A stretch of DNA of 14,683 nt from Luminiphilus sp. (GCA_029251065.1 JAQXEB010000034.1:1-14683); one strand, 5' to 3'; shown: positions 7,418 to 14,683, counted from the first letter of the stretch. Translations and numbers: made by a program. The notes: generated from the sequence alone by a model not told the origin.

Positions 7418-7897
7418 ATGGCACTTTCTACTGGGGACAACGTCCCTTCATGCACACTCTCTGTCATGGGCGAGTCAGGGCCCACCCCGCTCACGACCGA
7501 CGCCTTGTTTGGTGGCAAACGTGTCATTTTGTTCGCCCTACCCGGCGCCTTCACACCTGGGTGTTCGATGGCGCATCTTCCTGGCTTCGTCGCAAACGCA
7601 GACAAAATTAAAGCAGCGGGCGTCGATTCAATCGCCTGCCTATCGGTCAACGACGCGTTCGTTATGGGCGCCTGGGGCGACGCTCAAAACGCCAGTGAAA
7701 TTGTGATGGTCGCAGATGGTAATGCCGAATTCACCGACGCCATGGGTCTCACACTGGATGCCACAGGTTTTGGCATGGGCAAGCGAAGCCAGCGCTACGC
7801 TATGCTTGTCGACAACGGCGTTATCACTCACCTCAACGTCGAAGAAGGTCCCGGGGTTGATGCGAGCTCAGCCGAGACGATGATGGCACTGCTGTAA
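7418..7897 (+). CDS. Prx5-type peroxiredoxin (atypical 2-Cys/1-Cys, AhpC-TSA superfamily)
   Basis: This thiol peroxidase reduces H2O2 and organic peroxides, probably using glutathione/glutaredoxin or thioredoxin as reductant. The ATG at 7418 is preceded by GGAG (7408-7411) six bases away. A TTG at 7406 is also in frame but falls on the ribosome site. The 159-residue length is typical of the Prx5 group. The active site is PGAFTPGCSMAHLPGF, with the peroxidatic cysteine at residue 49 in a PxxxTxxC motif. Other signatures are the SVNDAFVMGAWG block (about 76-87) and GFGMGKRSQRYAM (about 116-128), which supplies the active-site arginine. Additional cysteines are C12 and C74. Neither is at an established resolving position, so a one-cysteine mechanism is possible. 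There is no fused glutaredoxin domain. The gene is monocistronic and converges with the dicarboxylate transporter after 31 bases. Confidence 0.95.
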   Translation: MALSTGDNVPSCTLSVMGESGPTPLTTDALFGGKRVILFALPGAFTPGCSMAHLPGFVANADKIKAAGVDSIACLSVNDAFVMGAWGDAQNASEIVMVADGNAEFTDAMGLTLDATGFGMGKRSQRYAMLVDNGVITHLNVEEGPGVDASSAETMMALL

Positions 7898-7909
7898 ACT
7901 TCTCCTTGG

Positions 7910-7942
7910 TTGCCGCTGCGAGTACGCGCTACCCAGCGGCAA
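7910..7942. terminator. Possible shared terminator hairpin between converging genes
   Basis: TTGCCGCTG (7910-7918) is the exact reverse complement of CAGCGGCAA (7934-7942), a 9-bp stem with a 15-base loop. It starts 12 bases after the peroxiredoxin stop and includes the stop codon of the opposite transporter gene. Neither strand has a T-run directly after the stem, so it is not a textbook intrinsic terminator. It may block RNA decay or aid termination of both transcripts. Confidence 0.45.
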
Positions 7943-9323
7943 ACAAAAAGACAACGCCCGTAATCACCAATACACCCAGCAAGTTCACCCAGACACCCCA
8001 TCGGACCATGGTTCGTATATCGATTTGACCGGTCCCGAAGACGACCGCGTTAGGCGCAGTCGCCACCGGCAACATAAATGCACAGCTTGCGCTCATCGCC
8101 GCAGGTACCATTAAAATCAAGGGGTCAATATTAGCCGCCAAAGACGCCGCAGCAAGTATTGGCATGAGTAAGGCCGTCGTCGCTGTATTCGATGTCGCCT
8201 CAGTCAAGCTAGTCACCAAGAGTGCAACCGCCGCTATCGCGAGTAATGTCGGCACCAGTGCCAAACTTGCGAGCAACTCACCGACTTGACCGCTAAGTCC
8301 CGACGCAACAAATCCTTTTGCAAGCGTTATACCGCCGGCAAATAACAGCAATACACCCCATGGAATAGCGCTCGCTTGCTCCCAAGTGATGAGCGGCTCG
8401 CCCTCTTTATCCCGCGCTATAAAAAGTGCAACCACAGCACAAAATGCGACAGCGGCATCGTTCGCCGTGGACATGCCCAGCCATTCACGCCAACCACCAA
8501 ACGGCTCTGTACGCGTCATCCACGCCACTGCAGTCAGTCCAAAGATTATTAAGACTCGCTTCTCCCCACTGCGCCAGGCGCCAATATCGGGCAAGTTAAC
8601 CACCAAATCACACGGCACCTTCCGCGCCAAACCAACAGCCACTAACGGAACCATAATGGCCACAATGGGCACACCCCACGACATCCACTGACTAAAACTG
8701 ACTGCCGTTCCAGTCGTTTCTTCATAAACCTGCATGAAAATCAGTGTCGGTGGCGTCCCTATGGGCGTACCGAGACCGCCGATGCTGCACGCCCAGGCCA
8801 AGCCAAGTAATAGTGGAGGTCCCAATGCCGCGGGTGCATTCGAGGTCGACACCACAGCCAAGGCCACCGGCAAGAGCATAAGAACTGTCGCCGTATTGGA
8901 AATCCACATACTTAAGAGCGCCGCCGCCAGCATAAACCCCATGATGAGCCGATGTGGTTCGTCGGCACCTACAAAACGTACAACTGATACCGCGATTCGG
9001 GTATGAGCGCCCGTTGACTCCATGCCCTTTGACAACAAAAATCCGCCCATGAGCAACAAGATCAGTGGCGACCCATAGGCTGCCGCGACATCCGTCGGGC
9101 TGATCACACCCAACAGCGGTAAAACACTCATGGGTATGAGCGATGTCACCGGAATCGGTATCGGTTCAAAAATCCACCAAAACACACACACAACAGCCAC
9201 GGCCGTCGTGACAGAAGCGGCATCTGTCTGACCGAGGACTGACGAGACCACCCCTGCAAAAAGGGCAACAGCGAGCCCTGGCACGACCGAGGAATTTAAT
9301 TTAAACCAATGCGATCTTAGCAT
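7929..9323 (-). CDS. DASS/SLC13 family sodium-coupled di-/tricarboxylate transporter
   Basis: This inner-membrane symporter is related to VcINDY and importers of succinate, malate or fumarate; some relatives carry sulfate. The length (464 aa) matches VcINDY. The two inverted-repeat substrate/sodium motifs are intact: SNT at residues 142-144 (WISNTATVLMLLP) and SNT at 378-380 (TSNTATTALLMP). The C-terminal family signature CAFMLPVATAPNAVVFGTG (about 414-432) is clear. About eleven or more hydrophobic segments cover the protein, with re-entrant hairpins preceding each SNT. The ATG at 9323 has AGGA only four bases upstream, a short spacing. The gene is monocistronic and divergent from moaA with only 37 bases between start codons. 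Dicarboxylate uptake would supply the oxaloacetate used by PckA, but the precise substrate is not readable from sequence. Confidence 0.93.
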   Translation of the reverse strand: MLRSHWFKLNSSVVPGLAVALFAGVVSSVLGQTDAASVTTAVAVVCVFWWIFEPIPIPVTSLIPMSVLPLLGVISPTDVAAAYGSPLILLLMGGFLLSKGMESTGAHTRIAVSVVRFVGADEPHRLIMGFMLAAALLSMWISNTATVLMLLPVALAVVSTSNAPAALGPPLLLGLAWACSIGGLGTPIGTPPTLIFMQVYEETTGTAVSFSQWMSWGVPIVAIMVPLVAVGLARKVPCDLVVNLPDIGAWRSGEKRVLIIFGLTAVAWMTRTEPFGGWREWLGMSTANDAAVAFCAVVALFIARDKEGEPLITWEQASAIPWGVLLLFAGGITLAKGFVASGLSGQVGELLASLALVPTLLAIAAVALLVTSLTEATSNTATTALLMPILAAASLAANIDPLILMVPAAMSASCAFMLPVATAPNAVVFGTGQIDIRTMVRWGVWVNLLGVLVITGVVFLFAAG

Positions 9324-9347
9324 TGCGTCCTACCCACACTTCTTCGT

Positions 9348-9353
9348 TACACT
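9348..9353 (+). promoter_or_regulatory. Candidate -10 element for a leaderless moaA transcript
   Basis: TACACT (four of six to TATAAT) ends seven bases before the moaA ATG at 9361, with the discriminator A followed by six C. A start at normal distance would coincide with the start codon. No ribosome-binding sequence is present in the 37-base gap, and there is no good -35 at 16-18 bases. TTGCGT (9323-9328) is at 19 bases. This is motif-based and weak by itself. Confidence 0.3.
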
Positions 9354-9360
9354 ACCCCCC

Positions 9361-10362
9361 ATGAAATCCCAGCCAACCTCACTTGTCGATACCTTTGATC
9401 GCAGTATCCGTTATCTCAGACTGTCGGTTACGGATCGATGTGACTTTCGTTGTCAATATTGCATGACCGAGGAAATGCAGTTTCTGCCTAGAAAGTCGGT
9501 TCTCTCTGGTGAAGAAATCGTGCGCTTAGCAACGTTGTTTGTCGAACTCGGGGTAGAGAAAATTCGACTGACAGGCGGCGAGCCGCTCATCAGACCCGAT
9601 ATTGTCGAGATTGCGAGGCACCTAAATAGCATCAAGGGCCTAAAAGACCTGGTACTCACGACCAATGGTAGTCAACTAACCCAACTTGCTCAGCCACTTG
9701 TCGACGCCGGCGTCTCGCGTATTAACGTGAGCTTGGATACCCTCTGTCAGCACCAATTTTCTGAGCTGTCGCGCACCGGCGATCTTACGAAGGTACTCGC
9801 CGGTATCGATGCTGCCGTTGAGGCCGGCTTTGAGCGCATTCGACTCAACACGGTGCTCCTCACCGGGCAGAATGAGACACAAATAGAGCCACTCCTTGAC
9901 TATGCGCTTGAGAAAGGCATCGATATTGCGTTCATCGAAGAAATGCCGATGGGGCACATCACCCAAACGGATCGAACGCTCAGCTTGGTGCCCTCGGCAC
10001 GCGTGCTAGAAACGATCAGATCACGATTTAATCTATTACCAATTGTGGGTGCGAACACCGATGGCCCAGCCCGTCGCTATAAAGTGGAGGGCACCCAAAC
10101 AGAAGTCGGCGTCATATCACCGATCACCCATAATTTCTGTGACTCGTGTAACCGCTTACGAGTGACGCCAGATGGCCGCTTGATCTTATGCCTAGGCCAT
10201 GAAAATTCGCTCGATTTACGTCAAATGCTTAGAAGCGATATGGATTCCGCCAGTTTGAAGCGTGCAATTGTGGCCGCTCTTGCGTATAAACCCGAGCGTC
10301 ATGTGTTCGACCAACCGGACGAGCCACAGGTCGTAAGACTAATGAATGTTACCGGCGGATAA
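9361..10362 (+). CDS. moaA: GTP 3',8-cyclase MoaA (molybdopterin cofactor synthesis, radical SAM)
   Basis: MoaA is a cytoplasmic radical S-adenosylmethionine enzyme that, with MoaC, converts GTP to cyclic pyranopterin monophosphate, the first step of molybdenum cofactor synthesis. The length of 333 aa compares with 329 in E. coli. The radical-SAM [4Fe-4S] cluster ligands are C27, C31 and C34 (CDFRCQYC). The SAM-binding GGEP motif is at 72-75. The second, substrate-binding cluster is intact at C260-x-x-C263 and C277 (FCDSCNRLRVTPDGRLILC). The protein ends in Gly-Gly (332-333), the C-terminal pair required for activity in MoaA/MOCS1A. The ATG at 9361 is the natural start but has no Shine-Dalgarno. 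No other moa, moe or mob gene is in the window. It is first in a three-gene operon with the AAA+ and VWA genes, 21 bases before the next start. Confidence 0.97.
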   Translation: MKSQPTSLVDTFDRSIRYLRLSVTDRCDFRCQYCMTEEMQFLPRKSVLSGEEIVRLATLFVELGVEKIRLTGGEPLIRPDIVEIARHLNSIKGLKDLVLTTNGSQLTQLAQPLVDAGVSRINVSLDTLCQHQFSELSRTGDLTKVLAGIDAAVEAGFERIRLNTVLLTGQNETQIEPLLDYALEKGIDIAFIEEMPMGHITQTDRTLSLVPSARVLETIRSRFNLLPIVGANTDGPARRYKVEGTQTEVGVISPITHNFCDSCNRLRVTPDGRLILCLGHENSLDLRQMLRSDMDSASLKRAIVAALAYKPERHVFDQPDEPQVVRLMNVTGG

Positions 10363-10383
10363 CGTCAAACTAGGAATATTTGT

Positions 10384-11331
10384 ATGTCCCATTCCTTTGA
10401 GAAACTCAATAGCGTCGACAACATCGTCGAGGCGCTGGCGACTGCCGGCTATATTTGCAACGAACAAATCGCAACGGTGGTTTACTTAGCAGCAGCACTG
10501 GGGAAACCCGTTTTGGTGGAGGGTCCACCCGGGGTGGGTAAAACGGAGCTCGCCAAAAGTTGCGCTGAAGTGACCGGCGCCCCACTCGTGCGCTTGCAGT
10601 GCTACGAGGGCCTTGATGAATCTAAGGCGATCTATGAGTGGAAGTACGGCAAGCAGCTTCTGTACACCCAGCTACTGAAAACACAACTCGCTGAGGTCAT
10701 GGACGGAGCGCAGGGTCTTCGCGAATCCGTGGAGCGGCTACACAGCTTCGATGACGTGTTCTTTTCGAAAGAGTTCCTAGAGCCAAGACCGCTCTTACAA
10801 GCGATCGACTCAGAGCAAAGTGTCGTACTGCTGGTCGACGAAATTGACAAAGCCGACTTTGAGTTTGAGTCACTGCTCCTGGAAGTCTTATCCGATTTCC
10901 AGGTATCCATCCCCGAACTAGGAACACTCAAAGGTCGATCAAAGCCCCTAGTATTTTTGACGAGTAATGACACTCGAGATTTGTCAGACGCGCTCAAAAG
11001 ACGCTGTTTGCACTTGCACATCGACTTCCCCACGACACAACTCGAAGGTCGTATCGTGAGAGCACGTGTCCCTCAAATTACGCAGGCGATGACCGACCAC
11101 CTCGTGGAATTTGTGAGCAGAGTGCGCGAAATGGATCTCAAGAAGCTTCCTTCGGTTTCTGAAACGATTGACTGGGCTAAGAGCCTGGTGCTGTTGCACG
11201 CGGACTCTCTCGAAGAAGACCTGGTTCGCAGCTCGTTAAACGCTCTCCTCAAGTACGAGGATGACCTGACGAGTGTGGTCGATAATCTTTCAGGGCTATT
11301 GAGTCAGGAACAAAAGGTCACTGACGCCTAA
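10384..11331 (+). CDS. MoxR-family AAA+ ATPase, CoxD-like
   Basis: This soluble AAA+ ATPase (315 aa) belongs to the MoxR group. Members act with a VWA-domain partner to mature or remodel metalloenzymes and other complexes. Walker A is GPPGVGKT (47-54). Walker B is VVLLVDEID (147-155) with D152 and E153. Sensor 1 is in FLTSNDTRDL (N195), followed by the arginine-finger region SDALKRRCLHLHIDFP (about 201-216). The layout, including the EWKYGKQLLYTQL region (about 85-97), resembles CoxD. In carbon monoxide dehydrogenase clusters CoxD works with CoxE during assembly of the Mo-Cu site. That functional link is known for cox clusters and inferred here. The ATG has AGGA (10372-10375) eight bases upstream. 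The stop is seven bases before the VWA gene, and moaA is 21 bases upstream. The client enzyme is unknown. Confidence 0.9.
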   Translation: MSHSFEKLNSVDNIVEALATAGYICNEQIATVVYLAAALGKPVLVEGPPGVGKTELAKSCAEVTGAPLVRLQCYEGLDESKAIYEWKYGKQLLYTQLLKTQLAEVMDGAQGLRESVERLHSFDDVFFSKEFLEPRPLLQAIDSEQSVVLLVDEIDKADFEFESLLLEVLSDFQVSIPELGTLKGRSKPLVFLTSNDTRDLSDALKRRCLHLHIDFPTTQLEGRIVRARVPQITQAMTDHLVEFVSRVREMDLKKLPSVSETIDWAKSLVLLHADSLEEDLVRSSLNALLKYEDDLTSVVDNLSGLLSQEQKVTDA

Positions 11332-11338
11332 CCGTCTT

Positions 11339-12769
11339 ATGAACCCAGTCGAGCGCGCCAATCAAGATGCACCTACGGACCGATTGCTGGCGTTTATCGA
11401 GTTCCTTCGCGGTCGCGACATTCTTATCTCGCCTGCGGATTCATTGGTGGCTATGGAAGTTGCTGGACTCGTGGGTTACAGCGACCGCACGCTTTTAAAA
11501 AGCGGCCTTGGCAGCGCACTGGCCAAATCAAAGTTTGAAGTCACTGTGTTTAACGAGGCATTCGAGCAGTATTTTGGGGCACCTAAGTCCGACACGGATT
11601 CAGACAGTAGTACACCAAACCAAACCGCTGAACAGGACGCCACCGCACTCTCCCCGCAGGAATTAGGCGAGCAGCTCTCTCAAGCCATTCAGGCCCAGCC
11701 CGAACTCGCTGCCAACCTATCAAGCGAGCTGGTTGACGCATTAAAAAGTGGTGATGAAGCGGCCATCGCAATTGCCGTTGAAACGGCGGCACAGCAAGTC
11801 GATGTCTCTGCGATTAAACTACTCACCCAGCGCGGCCAGTACATTCGAAAAATGCTGGACGCTCTGGGTGAACAAGCATTGCGTGATGCCGCGGTAGAAC
11901 TCGAGTCTACCGAGCCTGCAGCCTTTGAAGCTGTTCAAGCGTTGCGCGAACAACTCAGAAACAAAGTGCGCGATCGGGTCGATCGTGCCTACATGGTCCA
12001 CGCCAGTGGCGACGCCGAAGATATGCTCGACGACGCTCTCAGCAATATGTCATTGGGCAACGTTGATCAGCACCATCGCGCCCGACTGAAGCGACTTTTG
12101 GAGCGCATGACGCGCAAATTAGCAGCTCGCCACGGACGAATTCGCAAGCGGGTAAAGCGGGGTCAGCTGGCTATTGCACCGACACTGCGTAAAGCCATGG
12201 CAACCGACGGTGTCCCGTTTCAGCCACGGTGGCGAAAAAGTATCCGGCGTAAGCCTCAGATCCTCATATTGTGCGATGTCAGCGGGTCAGTTGCCGCGTA
12301 TGCAAAGTTCTTACTATTATTTTTACACTCGTTGCAGGACGTCCTGCCCAGAACGCGTAGCTTTGCATTTTCGTCCAATCTCGGTGAGGTCACCGAAACC
12401 CTGAGAGCACTGCCCGTTGAGGTCGCGATTGAGCGCGTTAATTTAAAATACGGCGGTGCCACCGACTACGCTCGCGCATTTGAAGATTTCGCACGACTTG
12501 CGATGTCCGATATTAATCGTGTGACAACGGTGATTATTCTCGGCGATGCACGAAACAACAATACCGACCCAAGACTCGACCTGTTGGCCCAGATACGCTC
12601 GAAGTGCAGGCAACTCATTTGGTTAAATCCAGAGAGTCAGCGCAGTTGGGGCACAGGTGACTCTGAAATGCAGGGCGTCATCCGTAACTGCGACACTGCC
12701 GCTGAGTGCAGCACACTCAAACAGTTAGAGCGCGTCGTGGACAACCTTCTGGTTGAATTAAACTCCTGA
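11339..12769 (+). CDS. VWA-domain protein, CoxE-like
   Basis: This protein (476 aa) is the usual partner of a MoxR/CoxD ATPase. The N-terminal helical part (about 1-80, with FIEFLRGRDILISPADSLVAME) matches the start of CoxE-type proteins. It is followed by an acidic, Ser/Gln-rich, probably disordered linker (about 82-110), an Ala/Glu-rich helical region (about 110-240) and a strongly basic segment (about 247-275). The C-terminal von Willebrand A domain (about 304-476) has a complete metal-ion-dependent adhesion site: DVSGS with D313, S315 and S317, then T375 in GGATDY and D403 in LGDARNN. It should therefore bind Mg2+ or similar and a protein partner. No signal peptide or membrane segment is seen, so it is cytoplasmic. 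It starts seven bases after the ATPase gene without its own ribosome site, which suggests translational coupling. It ends two bases from the converging pilU stop. Confidence 0.9.
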   Translation: MNPVERANQDAPTDRLLAFIEFLRGRDILISPADSLVAMEVAGLVGYSDRTLLKSGLGSALAKSKFEVTVFNEAFEQYFGAPKSDTDSDSSTPNQTAEQDATALSPQELGEQLSQAIQAQPELAANLSSELVDALKSGDEAAIAIAVETAAQQVDVSAIKLLTQRGQYIRKMLDALGEQALRDAAVELESTEPAAFEAVQALREQLRNKVRDRVDRAYMVHASGDAEDMLDDALSNMSLGNVDQHHRARLKRLLERMTRKLAARHGRIRKRVKRGQLAIAPTLRKAMATDGVPFQPRWRKSIRRKPQILILCDVSGSVAAYAKFLLLFLHSLQDVLPRTRSFAFSSNLGEVTETLRALPVEVAIERVNLKYGGATDYARAFEDFARLAMSDINRVTTVIILGDARNNNTDPRLDLLAQIRSKCRQLIWLNPESQRSWGTGDSEMQGVIRNCDTAAECSTLKQLERVVDNLLVELNS

Positions 12770-12771
12770 TC

Positions 12772-13878
12772 TTAATCGGAGCCCTCCAACGACAACCCGC
12801 TGCCACCGCCCACACGCCCGTCGTTGGCGAGCTTAATTTTGAGTCTTAGGTTATTCGCCGAATCGGCATTGCGCAGAGCCTCTTCTTCCGAGATTTGCCC
12901 GGCGTGGAATAAACCCAATAGCGCCTGATCAAAGGTCTTCATTCCTTGGTCAACCGACTTTTCCATGACCTCTTTTAGGGACAGTATATCGCCCTGAAGA
13001 ATCAAGTCCTTGACCAGTGGTGATGCCAAAAGCACTTCAATTGCGGCGCAGCGTGCCCCTGCCGAACTGACGATGAGGCGCTGCGACAGAATACCAATGA
13101 GATTCAGTGAGAGATCCATTAACAGCTGAGCGTGTCTCTCCTCTGGAAAGAAATTGATAATCCGTTCAAGCGCTTGGTTAGCGTTATTAGCGTGTAGCGT
13201 CGAAACACATAAGTGACCCGTCTCTGCGAATGACATGGCGTATTCCATCGTCGCTCTGTCACGGATTTCACCGATATAGATGACGTCCGGTGCTTGCCTC
13301 AATGTATTTTTAAGGGCGTTATCCCAACTTCGCGTATCAACGCCTAATTCGCGCTGGTTCACGATCGACTTTTTGTGTCGATGAATAAATTCGACAGGAT
13401 CTTCGATAGTGACAATATGACCGCCCATGGTGCTGTTCCGGTGATCGATGAGCGATGCCAACGATGTAGATTTACCCGACCCAGTCGCACCGACGACAAG
13501 GAGTAGGCCGCGTTTTTGGCAAATCAAGTCTGACGCAATACTCGGCAAGCCCAATGCGTTCATCGAGGGTATATCGACGACGATGTAGCGCACGACCATG
13601 CCGACCTCGTTGCGCTGCTTAAAAATATTGACCCTAAACCGTCCAACGCCTGAGAGAGAGACCGCGAGATTCATTTCGAGTTTCTCATCGAATTCACGCC
13701 GCTGCTGATCGTCCATGAGTTGGTGCGCTAACTCTTTTGTGCGGCCGGGCGGAAGCACATCTGATGATAACGGTCTTAGCTCGCCATTAAACTTTGCGCT
13801 CGGTGGCGCGCCCGTCGTCAGGTACAGATCTGAGCCGCCCTCGCGGGCCATTGTTTTCAAACAATCTTCAAAATCCAT
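12772..13878 (-). CDS. pilU: Type IV pilus twitching motility ATPase PilU
   Basis: This is the PilT-like hexameric retraction ATPase PilU, which assists PilT in pulling back type IV pili. The 368-aa product begins MDFEDCLKTMAREGGSDLYLT, the PilU-style N-terminal domain. Walker A is GATGSGKST (130-138). The Asp box is HIVTIEDPVEF with E159 and D160. Walker B/AIRNLIRE-equivalent is APDVIYIGEIRD (E204). The His box is TGHLCVSTLHANNA (H222, H229). FDQAL and ADSANNLRLKIKL near the C terminus are typical of PilU rather than PilT. A Gly/Ser-rich tail closes the protein. The ATG has AGGA (13886-13889) seven bases upstream. pilT, which commonly adjoins pilU, is not on the upstream side; that side is occupied by divergent gshA. 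Confidence 0.93.
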   Translation of the reverse strand: MDFEDCLKTMAREGGSDLYLTTGAPPSAKFNGELRPLSSDVLPPGRTKELAHQLMDDQQRREFDEKLEMNLAVSLSGVGRFRVNIFKQRNEVGMVVRYIVVDIPSMNALGLPSIASDLICQKRGLLLVVGATGSGKSTSLASLIDHRNSTMGGHIVTIEDPVEFIHRHKKSIVNQRELGVDTRSWDNALKNTLRQAPDVIYIGEIRDRATMEYAMSFAETGHLCVSTLHANNANQALERIINFFPEERHAQLLMDLSLNLIGILSQRLIVSSAGARCAAIEVLLASPLVKDLILQGDILSLKEVMEKSVDQGMKTFDQALLGLFHAGQISEEEALRNADSANNLRLKIKLANDGRVGGGSGLSLEGSD

Positions 13879-13899
13879 GCTGCCATCCTAACCTGCAAA

Positions 13900-13911
13900 A
13901 GCAGTACTGCT
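13900..13911. promoter_or_regulatory. 12-bp perfect palindrome in the pilU leader
   Basis: AGCAGTACTGCT reads the same on both strands. It lies 22 bases upstream of the pilU ATG in the divergent pilU-gshA gap, a plausible place for a dimeric regulator to bind. No known operator family was recognised; it does not fit the LexA consensus. It could also be chance. Confidence 0.3.
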
Positions 13912-13965
13912 GTACCTTCTAATCGCATAGAGCGTACACTTGCGCTCGTCTGTTTACGTCGACCT

Positions 13966-13971
13966 TATAAT
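13966..13971 (+). promoter_or_regulatory. -10 box of the gshA promoter
   Basis: A perfect TATAAT lies 45 bases upstream of the gshA ATG, predicting a start near 13978 and a leader of about 40 bases. The -35 is weak: TTGCGC (13940-13945) is 20 bases away, and nothing better lies at 17 bases. The perfect -10 in the right place makes a real promoter likely. Confidence 0.5.
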
Positions 13972-14016
13972 CGAGCATAACGTAAATGACCTCAGTGGTT
14001 GGTAGGGTACTTCAAG

Positions 14017-14683
14017 ATGACAGCGGTGGCATTCAAAAGGGCAATTAGCGAAGGGCAAGCTGCCGATACGCTCACAGTCCACAGAGGGATCGAGAAAGAG
14101 GGCCTCCGGGTCACCAGTACAGACCATCGACTGTCCCAGCGTCCCCACCCGACACCCTTGGGTTCTGCGCTCACGCACACCTCAATTACGACCGACTACT
14201 CAGAATCACTACTTGAGTTCATCACGGGTGTTCACGAGTCACCGAACAGGGCACTCGAGGAATTACGTCAGTTACACGCCTACACTGCGCAGTCATTGCC
14301 GGATGAAATTATTTGGGGCGCGAGTATGCCGGGCGAACTGGGTGTCGAAGCCGAGATTCCCATTGCGAACTATGGCACTTCTAATATTGGCACCATGAAA
14401 CGTGTTTATCGGAACGGCCTTGGAGCGCGTTACGGTCGAACCATGCAGGTCATTGCCGGTATCCATTACAATTTTTCGTTACCCGAGGCGTTCTGGGTAC
14501 AGTCACATGCCCTGGCCGGCAGTACAGCGCCCATGAAAGTTTGGCAGACCGAAGGGTACTTGGCGCTGATACGCAATTTCCAACGCCATGGCTGGCTTCT
14601 GAACTTTCTCACCGGCAGTTCGCCTGCACTGAGCCGCTCATTTATTCGAGGCGACGTACCGTCCCACTTAAGTATCGGTGAAG
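14017..14683 (+). CDS. gshA: Glutamate-cysteine ligase, N-terminal part (3' end outside window)
   Basis: The gene runs off the right edge; 222 residues are visible of about 520 expected. The enzyme joins L-glutamate and L-cysteine with ATP to gamma-glutamylcysteine, the first and rate-limiting step of glutathione synthesis. Family motifs include GIEKEGLRV (24-32) with the metal-binding Glu pair E26/E28, GSALTHTSITTDYSESLLEFIT, IANYGTSNIGTMKRVYRNGL, RYGRTMQVIAGIHYNFSLPE and FLTGSSPALSRSF. These match the E. coli/Pseudomonas type rather than the plant/alphaproteobacterial type. The ATG at 14017 has AGGG (14004-14007) nine bases upstream. An in-frame TGA at 13987 limits any extension, and a TTG at 13999 is the only alternative. 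It is divergent from pilU. Confidence 0.95.
   Translation, partial: MTAVAFKRAISEGQAADTLTVHRGIEKEGLRVTSTDHRLSQRPHPTPLGSALTHTSITTDYSESLLEFITGVHESPNRALEELRQLHAYTAQSLPDEIIWGASMPGELGVEAEIPIANYGTSNIGTMKRVYRNGLGARYGRTMQVIAGIHYNFSLPEAFWVQSHALAGSTAPMKVWQTEGYLALIRNFQRHGWLLNFLTGSSPALSRSFIRGDVPSHLSIGE

Noticed and set aside
7356..7706. 116-residue + strand frame overlapping the start of the peroxiredoxin
   Set aside because: It is out of frame with a clearly identified Prx5 protein that has a good ribosome site, and its own translation has no family features.
10632..11033. 133-residue minus-strand frame inside the AAA+ gene
   Set aside because: It is the reverse reading of Walker B/sensor 1 coding sequence, Ser-rich, with no independent signals.
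13900..13930. LexA/SOS box in the pilU-gshA gap (CTGT near 13909)
   Set aside because: There is no matching ACAG at the required eight-base spacing, so the consensus is not met.
1..14683. Mobile element, phage, toxin-antitoxin, CRISPR or defence island
   Set aside because: No transposase, integrase, nuclease or regular spacer array was seen. All sizeable genes belong to core or common accessory families and show no obvious compositional break.

Overview
The window looks like a chromosomal segment of a free-living, probably marine, gammaproteobacterium. The evidence is the mix of conserved genes (rpsT, an hslO-pckA pair, moaA, pilU, an E. coli/Pseudomonas-type gshA), the moderate G+C and the dense packing of genes. 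The OM60/NOR5 (Halieaceae) or SAR92 neighbourhood is a guess from gene style, not something the sequence proves. There are no insertion sequences, integrases, CRISPR arrays, tRNAs or rRNAs, and no gene is visibly broken. The two end genes (rpsT, gshA) are cut only by the window edges.

Layout. 1-2715 (+): the 3' end of rpsT with a hairpin terminator, then hslO (redox-activated chaperone Hsp33) and pckA (ATP-dependent PEP carboxykinase). 2716-2825: a strong bidirectional terminator plus a small tandem/inverted repeat cluster between converging transcripts. 2826-7146 (-): a two-gene efflux operon, membrane fusion protein then HAE1-type RND permease, with one base between them. 7147-7417: intergenic region with a good sigma70-type promoter facing right. 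7418-7897 (+): a Prx5-type peroxiredoxin. 7929-9323 (-): a DASS/SLC13-type sodium-coupled dicarboxylate transporter. 9361-12769 (+): a compact operon of moaA, a MoxR/CoxD-like AAA+ ATPase and a CoxE-like VWA protein. 12772-13878 (-): pilU. 14017-14683 (+): the 5' part of gshA.

How they fit together. Hsp33, the peroxiredoxin and GshA all deal with thiol oxidative stress. PckA and the dicarboxylate transporter suit growth on C4-dicarboxylates with gluconeogenesis. The RND/MFP pair needs an outer-membrane channel encoded elsewhere. PilU works with PilT and the type IV pilus machinery, neither of which is in the window.

The item most worth following is the moaA-AAA+-VWA operon. CoxD/CoxE-type ATPase/VWA pairs are known as cofactor-maturation partners in carbon monoxide dehydrogenase clusters. 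Here the pair sits directly behind the first enzyme of molybdopterin synthesis with no molybdoenzyme gene nearby. A second pattern is that hslo and moaA both lack a Shine-Dalgarno sequence and carry a -10-like hexamer placed so that transcription could begin at the start codon.
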